Below, piece after piece: positions 26,063 to 34,397 of a stretch of 64,000 nucleotides of DNA. Position 1 is the stretch's first letter. Each line of letters begins with the position of its first letter. The notes under the pieces are model-generated. The model was not told the origin of the DNA and searched no databases. It saw nothing but the letters and a program-made list of their open reading frames with translations. Origin of the DNA: JAJUFS01 sp036381175 (GTDB lineage: Bacteria; Pseudomonadota; Gammaproteobacteria; Natronospirales; JAJUFS01); contig DASVDI010000018.1 of NCBI GenBank assembly GCA_036381175.1, positions 1 through 64,000 of the forward strand, given 5' to 3'. Position numbers and translations under genes: made by a program.

Positions 26063-27589
26063 TCAGTGCGCCGCGCCCGCAGGACGCTCGTCCTTCGTCT
26101 CTTCGCGAATCCTTGCAACTTCATCTGCACTCACGACGCCGTTCTCGTTGCCCCAGCTGTTCATCACGTACGTCAGGATGTTCGCAACGCCGTCATTGGT
26201 TAGCTGGCTCATCGCCGGCATGACGGAGTTGTACTGCTGGCCGTTGACCGTCACCGGACCGGTCAGACCGTTCAGCACGATCGCGATGGCGCGGCGCTTG
26301 TCTTCCATCAGGTAATCGGAACCGGCCAGCGGCGGGAACACGCCCGGCAGACCTTCGCCGTTCGATTGATGACAAACCGAGCAGGTGCCGGCATAAAGCT
26401 GCTTGCCGGCGGCAATCTGCTGCTCTTTCGTTGCCGTGCCGGCGCGCATTGCGGTCGCGGTCTCGCCGACGATCGGCGCTTGCGCGGCCGACGCCTTGTC
26501 ACCGAGATAGATCTCATCCACTTCCTTGCCCGTGTAGATGTCGAGGTTTTCCTCGCCCTGCACTTGCAGGATGCCGAGCGCGCCCTTGTTGAAGGCGCGG
26601 AAGATCGAATGATCCACGAGTACAAGGTCACCAGGTACTTCCACCTTGAATTCGGTGATCGCCGATCCGCCTGCAGGCACAAGCGTGGTCTGCACGTTCT
26701 CCTGGTAGTTCGTGCCGCCCTGGAAATACACCTTGTCGAAAATCTCGCCGATCACGTGAAAGCTGGAGACGAGGTTCGGGCCGCCATTGCCGACGTATAA
26801 ACGCACGGTTTCGCCAACGGTTGCTTGCAATGCATTGTCGCCAAGCAGCGCGCCTTCCGAACCGTTGAACAACACGTAGGTCGCGTTCTCCTCGATTGCC
26901 TTTTGCATGTCGAATGGCTGATGGCCTTTCTCGCGGTACTTGCCGACGGTGTAGAAATCGCCCTGCATCACGTAGTACTCGCGATCAACCGGCGGAAGAC
27001 CTTCCGGCGGCTCGACCAGGATCAATCCATACATGACGTTCGCAACGTGCATGCCGACCGGCGCCGTCGCGCAGTGATAAACGTACAGTCCCGGGTTCAG
27101 CGCCTTGAAGGTGAACTGCGATTGCCGTCCGGGCGCCGTGAAGCTCGACGTGGCGCCACCGCCCGAACCGGTGACGGCATGCAGGTCGATGTTGTGCGGC
27201 ATTTTCGAATCGGGATGATTCTTGAGATGGAACTCGACCGTGTCGCCCTGGCGAATGCGAATGAACGAACCCGGCACGGTGCCGTCGAATGTCCAGAACG
27301 TGTACGTCACACCTTCGGAAATTTCCTTCTCGATTTCGCGCACTTCCATTTCCACGATCACCTTCGCGGGATAATCGCGATCGATCGGCGGCGGCACGTT
27401 CGGCGGACTGGTGGTGATGGCGTGGATTGGTTCTCCCTGCGGCGGACCGAAATCGCCGCCAGCAGATCCTTGCGCGCGCTGGTCCTTCTCCGCAGCAGCG
27501 GTGTTCGACGCCGCATCATCGTTGGCAGGCTCACAACCCGCGACGGCAAACAGCAATGCAATCGCGGCAGGCAGGACAAATGCTTTCAT
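26063..27589 (-). CDS. nirK: Copper-containing nitrite reductase with C-terminal cytochrome c domain
   Basis: Reduces nitrite to NO in the periplasm. The 508-residue protein starts at ATG 27589 behind AGGAGA and has a lipoprotein-type signal (LFAVAGC). Two cupredoxin domains follow, with HNIDLHAVTG (type 1 and type 2 His plus the catalytic Asp), YHCATAPVGMHVANVMYG (type 1 His, Cys, His, Met) and SFHVIGEIF (type 2 His). The compact HCATAP linker is that of class II enzymes. The last about 100 residues hold a c-type heme, CSVCH, with PAMSQL as a possible Met ligand, giving a tethered electron donor as in Ralstonia-type NirK. A perfect FNR/DNR box lies 74 bp upstream. Nitric oxide removal is provided by the NorZ encoded in the same cluster. 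Confidence 0.96.
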   Translation of the reverse strand: MKAFVLPAAIALLFAVAGCEPANDDAASNTAAAEKDQRAQGSAGGDFGPPQGEPIHAITTSPPNVPPPIDRDYPAKVIVEMEVREIEKEISEGVTYTFWTFDGTVPGSFIRIRQGDTVEFHLKNHPDSKMPHNIDLHAVTGSGGGATSSFTAPGRQSQFTFKALNPGLYVYHCATAPVGMHVANVMYGLILVEPPEGLPPVDREYYVMQGDFYTVGKYREKGHQPFDMQKAIEENATYVLFNGSEGALLGDNALQATVGETVRLYVGNGGPNLVSSFHVIGEIFDKVYFQGGTNYQENVQTTLVPAGGSAITEFKVEVPGDLVLVDHSIFRAFNKGALGILQVQGEENLDIYTGKEVDEIYLGDKASAAQAPIVGETATAMRAGTATKEQQIAAGKQLYAGTCSVCHQSNGEGLPGVFPPLAGSDYLMEDKRRAIAIVLNGLTGPVTVNGQQYNSVMPAMSQLTNDGVANILTYVMNSWGNENGVVSADEVARIREETKDERPAGAAH

Positions 27590-27656
27590 GGAAGATCTCC
27601 TGTACGGCGAATCCGTTGACCTGGGTGAATGGTATGAACAAACACTCGCAGATGCC

Positions 27657-27670
27657 TTGATGCGGATCAA
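27657..27670. promoter_or_regulatory. FNR/DNR box upstream of nirK
   Basis: TTGATGCGGATCAA, a perfect palindrome, is centred about 74 bp before the nirK start. It should drive nirK-nirV-sco. Confidence 0.88.
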
Positions 27671-27729
27671 CAGGACAAACGATTACGCGAGGTGGCGCTG
27701 GGGAATTCAGCCGGCGCGATGGAACCGGA

Positions 27730-28125
27730 TCAGAAATGCAGGAAGAACCCGAGTGGATGATGCGCGCGTGCGACGGAAATGATGAAAAGGTAAACCGCGA
27801 GCGCGGCGACAAAAAAGACCAGGCGCATCCGCCGCGTTCGGCCACGCTTGAGTGCGAACGTGCCGAGCACGATGTACACCACGAGCAGCAGGATCTTGGC
27901 CGTCAGCCAGGAAACGGCGAAGGGATTCAGGTGCAATACCGTCAGCAGCATCAACGCCGCGGTGAGCAGCACGATGTCGATGCCGTAACTGAGATAACGC
28001 AACGGCGCCGCCATCGCCCAGCGCGCGCCGAACTGCACGGCGACACCACGCAGCAGGAACAGTGCGCCGCTCGCCAGCACGGCGACGACGTGTGTCCATT
28101 TGATGTAAACATAAAATTCGATCAT
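27730..28125 (-). CDS. SirB2-family membrane protein
   Basis: A 131-residue protein with four predicted membrane helices and little else. The first helix carries YVYIKWTHVVAVL and the last ends with an IISVARAHHPLG stretch. The conserved His and Lys/Trp pattern fits the SirB family, whose biochemical role is unsettled. It follows nnrS by 9 bp and should share the nnrS transcript, so a link to NO or heme stress is plausible. The His residues near the membrane surface could bind metal or heme, which is inference. Confidence 0.8.
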   Translation of the reverse strand: MIEFYVYIKWTHVVAVLASGALFLLRGVAVQFGARWAMAAPLRYLSYGIDIVLLTAALMLLTVLHLNPFAVSWLTAKILLLVVYIVLGTFALKRGRTRRMRLVFFVAALAVYLFIISVARAHHPLGFFLHF

Positions 28126-28134
28126 GCGGCTCGA

Positions 28135-29361
28135 TCAACCCTGCTTGCCGTCGCGCCGTGGCGTGAGATAAATCCACGCCGAGCGTAACACCCAGGGCAG
28201 GAACGCGACCAACCAGCCCGCACCCGCCGCGACTTGCCACGCCAGCGCATCCGGCATGACCTCCACAACGAGGCGCGTGATGGTGACAAGCTGGATCGCG
28301 ATGAACGCGAAGCCAGCGACGCGGCCGAGTTGCATGGGCCGGCCGGAGTGTCCCTGCGTCACGCGCGTCACCATCGCCACCAGCAGGCTGCCGAAGAAAC
28401 CGACGAACAGCGCATGCGCCGGTGCGCGGCCGAGCACGAAATCTCCCGTCAACGCGAACCACGCGCTTTGTCCCGCATATAAAAGGAATGCGATCGGCAG
28501 CCATGCAAGGCCAAGGAACAGCACGCGCAGAATCGCGGGGCCTTGCGTGGAGCGCGGCCACCACATCCACAGCAGCCACGCGGTCAGCGCCGCCATCGGC
28601 AAATCCACCAGCCACGACCAGGCGTGCAGCGCGACCAATTCCATTCCGAGATGCGCAAGGCTGAGTGCCCAGAACAACGCCAGCGCCCACAGCGGACGCG
28701 GCGCCGAATAACCGGGAATCACCACCGATGCAAAAAAAGGCACCATGCGATGGCATACGGTGAAATACACCGGCAGCAACAGCGCGAAACCGCCGAGCTT
28801 GATGGCGGCGATTGCAAACCGGAAATCCAGGTGATGCAGGTAGATCGCGAACAGCACGAGCCCCAGCAAACCGAATGCCAGCGCAACCGCGCAACTGACC
28901 GCATGCCAGGTGCGACCGCTTTCACGAAACAGCAAACGCACCAGCCAGAACAAACCGAGTGCCCAGCCCACGATGGTCAGAACGATGCCGGCATGCAGCA
29001 GGCGCGGCATGGCGAGCAAACCGAGCAAGGTCAGAAGCTGACCGCCGAACAAACCGGCGCCAACCGGAATGTAATGCCGCCGCGTCAGCCACGGCAGGTT
29101 CATCCAGCGTGGGAATACCGTCAGCAGAAAGCCGAACATGAACGGCGGCAGCACCTGGTATTGCATCACGATCGCGTGCATCCAGCCCGCCGGCGCCGTC
29201 GGCTGCAGCATGTCGAACAGTCCGTAGCGCGCGTTCGCAAGCCACAGCGTCCACCACGCCATCGCGAGCAGCACATTCGCCGCGCCGATGAAGAACATCA
29301 TGCGGTGTGGCGCCGCGCTGAACGCCTGCAAGAGCACTTTCGGGGTCAACGTGGAATCCAT
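28135..29361 (-). CDS. nnrS: NnrS-family membrane protein
   Basis: A 408-residue polytopic protein with about 12 helices. NnrS proteins are heme- and copper-containing membrane proteins made with the denitrification genes, and they protect against NO-derived iron complexes. Typical blocks are HRMMFFIGAANVLLAMAWW near the start, YQVLPPFMFGFLLTVFPRW, PVYFTVCHRMVPFFASV, and HALFVGFFGSLLVAMVTRVTQGHSG near the end, with conserved His in each. The ATG at 29361 is chosen over a longer open frame because GAGGTG precedes it and homologous sequence begins there. An FNR-like site lies 92 bp upstream, shared with fabA. Confidence 0.92.
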   Translation of the reverse strand: MDSTLTPKVLLQAFSAAPHRMMFFIGAANVLLAMAWWTLWLANARYGLFDMLQPTAPAGWMHAIVMQYQVLPPFMFGFLLTVFPRWMNLPWLTRRHYIPVGAGLFGGQLLTLLGLLAMPRLLHAGIVLTIVGWALGLFWLVRLLFRESGRTWHAVSCAVALAFGLLGLVLFAIYLHHLDFRFAIAAIKLGGFALLLPVYFTVCHRMVPFFASVVIPGYSAPRPLWALALFWALSLAHLGMELVALHAWSWLVDLPMAALTAWLLWMWWPRSTQGPAILRVLFLGLAWLPIAFLLYAGQSAWFALTGDFVLGRAPAHALFVGFFGSLLVAMVTRVTQGHSGRPMQLGRVAGFAFIAIQLVTITRLVVEVMPDALAWQVAAGAGWLVAFLPWVLRSAWIYLTPRRDGKQG

Positions 29362-29446
29362 CAGCCGGCACCTCGTCGTTGTATGCACATCGCGCGTTTG
29401 CGAGATGTTGTCGACACCATAATAAAAGCTTCTCGCCGCGACCAAC

Positions 29447-29460
29447 CTGATCCATGTCAA
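29447..29460. promoter_or_regulatory. FNR-like box between nnrS and fabA
   Basis: CTGATCCATGTCAA differs from the palindrome at one base. It is centred 61 bp before fabA and 92 bp before nnrS and may serve one or both divergent units. Confidence 0.65.
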
Positions 29461-29514
29461 GGCGCGGGAAAAGTGTTTCGCGAAGTATGGCGAACCGCAA
29501 TCACAAGGACATCC

Positions 29515-30027
29515 ATGAACGCGAACTGCTTGAATCGAGAAGAACTGCTGGCCTGCGCACGTGGCGAGATGTTCGGCGCAGGAAACGGCCGCCTGCCGCT
29601 GCCCGGCATGTTGATGCTGGATCGCATTACGTCGATCACCGCCGATGGCGGCGCTTCCGGGAAAGGGTGTGTTGTCGCCGAGCTCGACATCAATCCCGAT
29701 CTCTGGTTCTTTCAATGCCACTTCGCGGGAGATCCGGTGATGCCAGGCTGTCTCGGTCTTGACGCGCTGTGGCAGCTCGTCGGGTTCTTCCTGTGCTGGA
29801 AAGGCAATCCCGGCCGAGGCCGCGCGCTGGGCGTCGGCGAGGTGAAATTCACCGGCCAGGTTCTTCCGACTGCGAAAGTCGTCACCTACGAAATCGACAT
29901 GAAACGGATTGTCGAACGCAAGCTCGTCATGGCGATTGCCGATGGCCGCGTGCGCGTCGATGGCCGCGAGATCTACACTGCAACCGATCTTCGCGTCGGC
30001 CTTTTCACGTCAACCGAATCCTTTTGA
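29515..30027 (+). CDS. fabA: 3-hydroxydecanoyl-ACP dehydratase/isomerase
   Basis: Makes the cis-3 double bond that starts anaerobic unsaturated fatty acid synthesis. The 170-residue sequence carries the whole FabA signature: GRLPLPGMLMLDRI, ELDINPDLWFFQCHFAGDPVMPG with the catalytic His, GLDALWQL with the catalytic Asp, and ALGVGEVKFTGQVLP. The length equals that of E. coli FabA. AAGGA precedes the ATG at 29515. It is 10 bp from fabB, and both sit behind an FNR-like site among denitrification genes, which is an unusual place for a normally constitutive lipid pair. Confidence 0.97.
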   Translation: MNANCLNREELLACARGEMFGAGNGRLPLPGMLMLDRITSITADGGASGKGCVVAELDINPDLWFFQCHFAGDPVMPGCLGLDALWQLVGFFLCWKGNPGRGRALGVGEVKFTGQVLPTAKVVTYEIDMKRIVERKLVMAIADGRVRVDGREIYTATDLRVGLFTSTESF

Positions 30028-30037
30028 GAGAACCTTC

Positions 30038-31252
30038 ATGCGAAGAGTCGTCATCACCGGTATGGGCATCGTCTCCTGCCTCGGCAACGACAGCGCCACC
30101 GTCAGCGAATCGCTGCGCAGCGGGCGGTCGGGAATCGGCTTCATGCCCGAATACGCGGAACTCGGGTTTCGCAGCCATGTTGCCGGCAAGCCGGTCATCG
30201 ATATCGAAGGATTGATCGACCGGAAACTGCTCCGCTTCATGGGCGACGCCGCTGCATTTGCGTACCTCGCCATGGGCGACGCGATCACCGACGCGGGCCT
30301 TTCGGAAAACGATATCTCGAACGAGCGCACGGGACTGATCGCGGGTTCGGGCGGCGGCTCTTGTGAATACCAAATCGAGACCGCCGACATTCTGCGCAGC
30401 AAGGGCGCGCGCCGCGTGGGGCCATACATGGTTCCGCGCACCATGACCTCGACGGTTTCCGCCGGTCTTGCAACACCCTTCAGGATTCGTGGCGTGAACT
30501 ATTCCATTTCTTCCGCCTGCGCGACCTCCGCGCATTGCATCGGCGCTGCGATGGAACAGATCCAGCTTGGCAAGCAGGATATCGTGTTCGCTGGCGGCGG
30601 CGAGGAATTGCACTGGGGCATGACCGTGATGTTCGATGCGATGGGCGCACTTTCCAGCAAGCGGAATGCGGCGCCGGAAACCGCATCGCGTCCATATGAC
30701 GCGGATCGTGATGGCTTCGTGATTGCCGCCGGCGGCGGCATGCTGGTGCTGGAAGAACTCGAGCACGCGAAAGCGCGCGGCGCGAAGATTTACGCGGAAC
30801 TAGTCGGCTACGGCGCGACCTCCGATGGTCACGACATGGTCGCACCTTCCGGCGAAGGTGCCGTTCGCTGCATGCGCATGGCGCTCGCGACGGTGAACGG
30901 CGACATCAATTATCTGAACACGCATGGCACGTCGACGCCGGCTGGCGATACCGCGGAACTTGCGGCGATGCGCGCAGTATTCGGTGAACGGGTTCCCGCG
31001 TTCTCCGCGACAAAATCGCTGTCGGGACATTCGCTCGGCGCGGCCGGCGTGCATGAAGCGATCTACTCCCTGCTGATGCTGCGCGACGAATTTCTTGCGG
31101 CAAGCGCGAACATCGAAGATCTCGATCCGGCCGCAGCCGGCATGCCCGTGATTACAACTCTGCAACAGAGATCCATCGAACGCGTCATGTCGAACAGTTT
31201 CGGATTCGGTGGTACAAATGCCTGTCTCGTTTTCGAACGCTACGGGGCTTGA
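30038..31252 (+). CDS. fabB: Beta-ketoacyl-ACP synthase I
   Basis: Elongates the cis-3-decenoyl product of FabA. The 404 residues hold the thiolase fold with catalytic Cys in SISSACATSAHC, His in NTHGTSTPAGD, Lys and His in SATKSLSGHSLGAAG, and the end block NSFGFGGTNA. The start MRRVVITGMG at 30038 fits the family; the longer frame upstream overlaps fabA. With fabA it forms a complete anaerobic unsaturated fatty acid module. The 3' end overlaps the convergent chorismate-mutase-like gene by 13 bp. Confidence 0.97.
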   Translation: MRRVVITGMGIVSCLGNDSATVSESLRSGRSGIGFMPEYAELGFRSHVAGKPVIDIEGLIDRKLLRFMGDAAAFAYLAMGDAITDAGLSENDISNERTGLIAGSGGGSCEYQIETADILRSKGARRVGPYMVPRTMTSTVSAGLATPFRIRGVNYSISSACATSAHCIGAAMEQIQLGKQDIVFAGGGEELHWGMTVMFDAMGALSSKRNAAPETASRPYDADRDGFVIAAGGGMLVLEELEHAKARGAKIYAELVGYGATSDGHDMVAPSGEGAVRCMRMALATVNGDINYLNTHGTSTPAGDTAELAAMRAVFGERVPAFSATKSLSGHSLGAAGVHEAIYSLLMLRDEFLAASANIEDLDPAAAGMPVITTLQQRSIERVMSNSFGFGGTNACLVFERYGA

Positions 31253-31536
31253 GCAGGATTCCCACGCCCCTTCTCGAAAATACCTGCATACAGCGTTCGC
31301 ACGATATCGAGCGGCACATCCAGGCTCTCGGCAAGATCCGTGCAATGTGCGAGCACGTCCGCTTCCCTGGCGGAATCGTGCAAAGGCATGCCCTGCCCGT
31401 GCTTGAACGTGCGGACATCGCGTTGCAGTTCGAATCGCCGTGACAACAGTACGATCAACTGCGTATCGATCAGCCTGAGCTTCGCGCGCATTTCCAGTAG
31501 CTGCCAGGGCGCGCCGCATTTCGTTGCGGGGTTCAT
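31240..31536 (-). CDS. AroQ-type chorismate mutase-like protein
   Basis: A 98-residue all-helical protein matching the AroQ chorismate mutase fold. Aligned by eye to the E. coli mutase domain, active-site equivalents are present: Arg11 (EMRAK), Arg28 (LSRRFEL), Lys39 (TFKHG), and Asp48, Arg51 and Glu52 (HDSAREAD). The third helix ends early, and a counterpart of Gln88 is not seen. It could convert chorismate to prephenate or act on isochorismate like PchB. ATG 31536 has GGAG at ideal spacing. The gene diverges from ubiT across a perfect FNR box, so it is expected to be induced without oxygen. Confidence 0.75.
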   Translation of the reverse strand: MNPATKCGAPWQLLEMRAKLRLIDTQLIVLLSRRFELQRDVRTFKHGQGMPLHDSAREADVLAHCTDLAESLDVPLDIVRTLYAGIFEKGRGNPAQAP

Positions 31537-31592
31537 GCCGTACTCCATGACCATGTGACCGGAGATGCTGAACACTGCTCGACCACTACGCC

Positions 31593-31606
31593 TTGATGAT
31601 GGTCAA
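31593..31606. promoter_or_regulatory. FNR/DNR box between the chorismate-mutase-like gene and ubiT
   Basis: TTGATGATGGTCAA is perfect and is centred about 60 bp before ubiT and 63 bp before the divergent chorismate-mutase-like gene, a spacing suited to activating both. Confidence 0.85.
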
Positions 31607-31659
31607 GGACGGCAAACGGCATGGGAGTTCACATTGTTGCGGTCGAAACGGAGACTTGA

Positions 31660-32181
31660 ATGATGGATACACTCACAACAGCAGCTTGCCCCCGGTTACC
31701 GTCGCGCGCCCCGTTCCTCGCCCGGCGCCTGCCGTTTCGTATCGCGCGCTTTATCGGTGAACCGGTCATCAATCGCGTCTTCGCGGATGCACTTGCCGAC
31801 GACGCCTTGCAGATGCTGGAGACACGCGAGCTTGCGCTGCACATCTGCGATCTTGATCTCTCGTTCGGCTTTCGCATCGTGAACGGCCGCATCCTCATGC
31901 GCAAGCCGGAAAAACCGATGGCAAGTATCAGCGGACCGCTCGCCGCGTTTATCTGGCTCGCCTCGCGCGAGGCCGACGCCGATACACTGTTCTTTCACCG
32001 CCATCTCACCATGGAGGGAGATACCGAACTCGCGCTTGCCGTGAAAAACACGATTGATGCAACCGATCTTTCCGCGCTGCCGGCGGCGCTGCATTCGGCG
32101 CTCGCGTTGGCGGTGCGGCTGGTTCCCGCTCAGGCGCCCGGTGTCCCGGATACAGACATGCCGGGCTCACCGAACCAGTAA
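31660..32181 (+). CDS. ubiT: UbiT, SCP2-domain ubiquinone biosynthesis accessory factor
   Basis: A 173-residue lipid-carrier protein of the O2-independent ubiquinone pathway. The SCP2 fold carries the family hallmark FFHRHLTMEGDTELALAVKNTIDA; the N-terminus includes RLPFRIARFIGEPVINRVF. In E. coli UbiT with UbiU and UbiV makes ubiquinone without oxygen; the three are neighbours here. ATG 31660 or the next codon 31663 can serve as start. Its 3' end overlaps the convergent ubiV by 52 bp. It has an FNR box 60 bp upstream. Confidence 0.93.
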   Translation: MMDTLTTAACPRLPSRAPFLARRLPFRIARFIGEPVINRVFADALADDALQMLETRELALHICDLDLSFGFRIVNGRILMRKPEKPMASISGPLAAFIWLASREADADTLFFHRHLTMEGDTELALAVKNTIDATDLSALPAALHSALALAVRLVPAQAPGVPDTDMPGSPNQ

Positions 32182-33017
32182 CCGTTCACGGTTGCGCTGG
32201 TATCGAAACTCGCCGGCCGGCCTGAGCACCATTCCACGAATGCCTGCACGGCTTCAAAGAAATCATCGCCTGCCGGTGCAAGCCGCACGCGATCCGCACC
32301 ATGCTGCTGCAGATGCGCGATATCGTGCACGCAATGGATTGCATCCGACTGCACCTGGATACCATTGATGCGAAGAAATTCCTCGCCTTCACGCGTACTG
32401 ACTCGCAGGCCCTGTTCGTGTTCGATGCAAACAAAACCGCAGGCATCTTTGGAGCGCTGGTGATGACGCGCGGTAAAGCAGCGAGCCGAATGTGCAAGTG
32501 GCAGCCGGCCGTAGGCAAAGACTTCCGTTTCAACACTGCCGCCGTCCAAGAGAGCGACGGCCTCATCGAGTATTGCGCGCACCTCCATTCCGGAAAGTTC
32601 CACCGCCGGAACCCATCGCCGCATTCCCCGCTTCGCAAGCAACGCGAGCGTGCGGCCGTTGTAAATATTCACGGTCGGGCCGGCGACAAACGGCAATTTC
32701 ATCTCGATGGCGAGCTGTATCGTTGCAAGATCGTTGGCTTCGATCATGAATTCGCCATTACCGGCAAGTCGCTTGAGAACGGCGAGTTCCGAGCCGGCCT
32801 CGATAAGGGCTAGCGTTGAAACAACCACTTCCGGGATGAAGCGCGACAACTCGCGCGCGAGTGCCAACCAGTCACCGGACGAAAGTTCGCGCCGCTTAGA
32901 GCACACTGTCTCGCCGACGTACACGCAATCGACGGGCGCGCCAAGCAAGGCTGCATAAAAATCTTCCACCCGCTGGCGTGGCCAGAGATACGGTATGGGT
33001 GCAATTGAAATCTTCAC
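32130..33017 (-). CDS. ubiV: UbiV, O2-independent ubiquinone hydroxylation subunit (U32 family)
   Basis: A 295-residue U32-type Fe-S protein that with UbiU hydroxylates the ubiquinone ring without O2. The four cluster cysteines are in place: C39 in GETVCSKRR, then a late group spaced Cys-12-Cys-3-Cys in RCFTARHHQRSKDACGFVC, matching the spacing of the E. coli protein. It follows ubiU by 13 bp. The 3' end overlaps ubiT on the other strand. Confidence 0.94.
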   Translation of the reverse strand: MKISIAPIPYLWPRQRVEDFYAALLGAPVDCVYVGETVCSKRRELSSGDWLALARELSRFIPEVVVSTLALIEAGSELAVLKRLAGNGEFMIEANDLATIQLAIEMKLPFVAGPTVNIYNGRTLALLAKRGMRRWVPAVELSGMEVRAILDEAVALLDGGSVETEVFAYGRLPLAHSARCFTARHHQRSKDACGFVCIEHEQGLRVSTREGEEFLRINGIQVQSDAIHCVHDIAHLQQHGADRVRLAPAGDDFFEAVQAFVEWCSGRPASFDTSATVNGYWFGEPGMSVSGTPGA

Positions 33018-33030
33018 GTCGGCACCGTCG

Positions 33031-34026
33031 CTATTGCCATGAACGGCTGTACGCGCCCAGCGTGGTCTGCGCGCCTTCCGAGACCATCGCGAGTACCGCC
33101 TGCCAGGATGCCTTTGCTACGAAGTGCTCTGGATCGCGAATGACGGAGTCGATCGCTTCGCGCCACACACCCGTCACTTGCGAAATGTAGGCGGGACTGC
33201 GTTGCCGGCCTTCGAGCTTTATCGCGGCGATGCCATTCCGGTAGAGCCTGCCGAGCAGGTTCAGGGTGTTGAGACTCACGGGTTCTTCGAGCGCGTGCAG
33301 CACTTTTCCTTCGACGTCGTACCGCCCCTTGCAGACTGTCGGATACCCCGCTTTCTCGCCGGTGGCGAAACGATCGATCAACTTGTCGTTGAGACGGCTT
33401 TCCATGCCGTCATTCGTTTCCTTCCAACGCACGAATGACGCTGGCGAACATATGCCGTGCGTGTTCGGTGACTGGCCGGTAACGTATGACGACAACTGGC
33501 AGCGTCCTTCCACCATGATGCACAGGCTGCCGAAGCCGAAGACTTCAAGCGGAACGGGACTATCCTCGACCAGACGCTCGACCTGCGTCATGGACAAAAC
33601 GCGCGGCAACACCGCGCGGCGGATACCGAACAGATCGTGCATGAGCGTCAGGGCGCGCCAGTTCGTTGCCGATCCCTGCACGGAAAGGTGGCGATCCAGC
33701 GACGGATGGTGATTCGCGGCGTAATCGAGCACAGCCATGTCCGCCGCGATCAATGCGCTAACGCCGACATCCGCCGCCAGGTCCACGGCGCGCCGCCACT
33801 CCCGCCATCGCCCTCCTTGCGCGTAGGTATTCACGGCGAGAAACAGGCGCACGTTCCTGTCGCGCGCAAGCCGCGTCGCGGTGGCAATCTGCTCGATGGA
33901 AAAATTCAAGCCGGGAAAACTGCGCGCGTTAGTGTTGTCGCGCAAGCCGACGTAAACGGCATCGGCACCATGTTCGATGGCGGCGCGCAAGGCAGCGGGG
34001 CTGCCGGCCGGACAAACCAGTTCCAT
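33031..34026 (-). CDS. ubiU: UbiU, O2-independent ubiquinone hydroxylation subunit (U32 family)
   Basis: A 331-residue partner of UbiV. It begins MELVCPAGSPAALRAAIEHGADAVYVGL, the usual U32 opening, and holds four cysteines in SLCIMVEGRC, THGICSP and PTVCKGRY for a 4Fe-4S cluster. Start 34026 has GGGGGAGC just upstream, whereas the longer frame does not resemble the family. The ubiU-ubiV pair is read away from a perfect FNR box 60 bp upstream, shared with a DUF2249 gene. Confidence 0.94.
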   Translation of the reverse strand: MELVCPAGSPAALRAAIEHGADAVYVGLRDNTNARSFPGLNFSIEQIATATRLARDRNVRLFLAVNTYAQGGRWREWRRAVDLAADVGVSALIAADMAVLDYAANHHPSLDRHLSVQGSATNWRALTLMHDLFGIRRAVLPRVLSMTQVERLVEDSPVPLEVFGFGSLCIMVEGRCQLSSYVTGQSPNTHGICSPASFVRWKETNDGMESRLNDKLIDRFATGEKAGYPTVCKGRYDVEGKVLHALEEPVSLNTLNLLGRLYRNGIAAIKLEGRQRSPAYISQVTGVWREAIDSVIRDPEHFVAKASWQAVLAMVSEGAQTTLGAYSRSWQ

Positions 34027-34085
34027 GAAAGCTCCCCCGAACGCGACAGATGGCCAAGCGTAGTTCCGCATCACAAGGCAACTCC

Positions 34086-34099
34086 TTGACGTTCATCAA
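34086..34099. promoter_or_regulatory. FNR/DNR box between ubiU and the DUF2249 gene
   Basis: TTGACGTTCATCAA is perfect. It is centred 66 bp before ubiU and 60 bp before the plus-strand unit that starts at 34152. Confidence 0.85.
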
Positions 34100-34151
34100 G
34101 GCTGTCGCAATGCGAGGCATCCTAATGTGCGCGCACGTCAGGAGGCGTCCC

Positions 34152-34394
34152 GTGAAAAACGACATCGAACTCGACATGCGCGACCGCGAACCACCCGAAC
34201 CACTGTTCGAGACCTTGTACGCCGTCGACGCGGCCGCGCCCGGCGATGTCATTCGCCTGCGCATCCACCGCGAACCGCTGATGTTGTATCCGCACCTGCA
34301 GAAACAGGATGTTCCATTCAGCGTGGAAAACTACGGCTCGCCCGATTGGGTCATCCGCATCGGTCCAATGCCCGACGGACACGGCCAGCGCTGA
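34152..34394 (+). CDS. DUF2249 small protein
   Basis: An 80-residue cytoplasmic protein starting at GTG 34152 behind GGAGG. The pattern ELDMRDREPPEPLFE, then LRIHREPLMLYPHLQ and a terminal PDWVIRIGP, fits DUF2249, a TusA-like fold repeatedly found beside NO and nitrite genes. No catalytic motif is visible. It leads a three-gene plus-strand unit behind an FNR box. Confidence 0.82.
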   Translation: MKNDIELDMRDREPPEPLFETLYAVDAAAPGDVIRLRIHREPLMLYPHLQKQDVPFSVENYGSPDWVIRIGPMPDGHGQR

Positions 34395-34397
34395 TCC

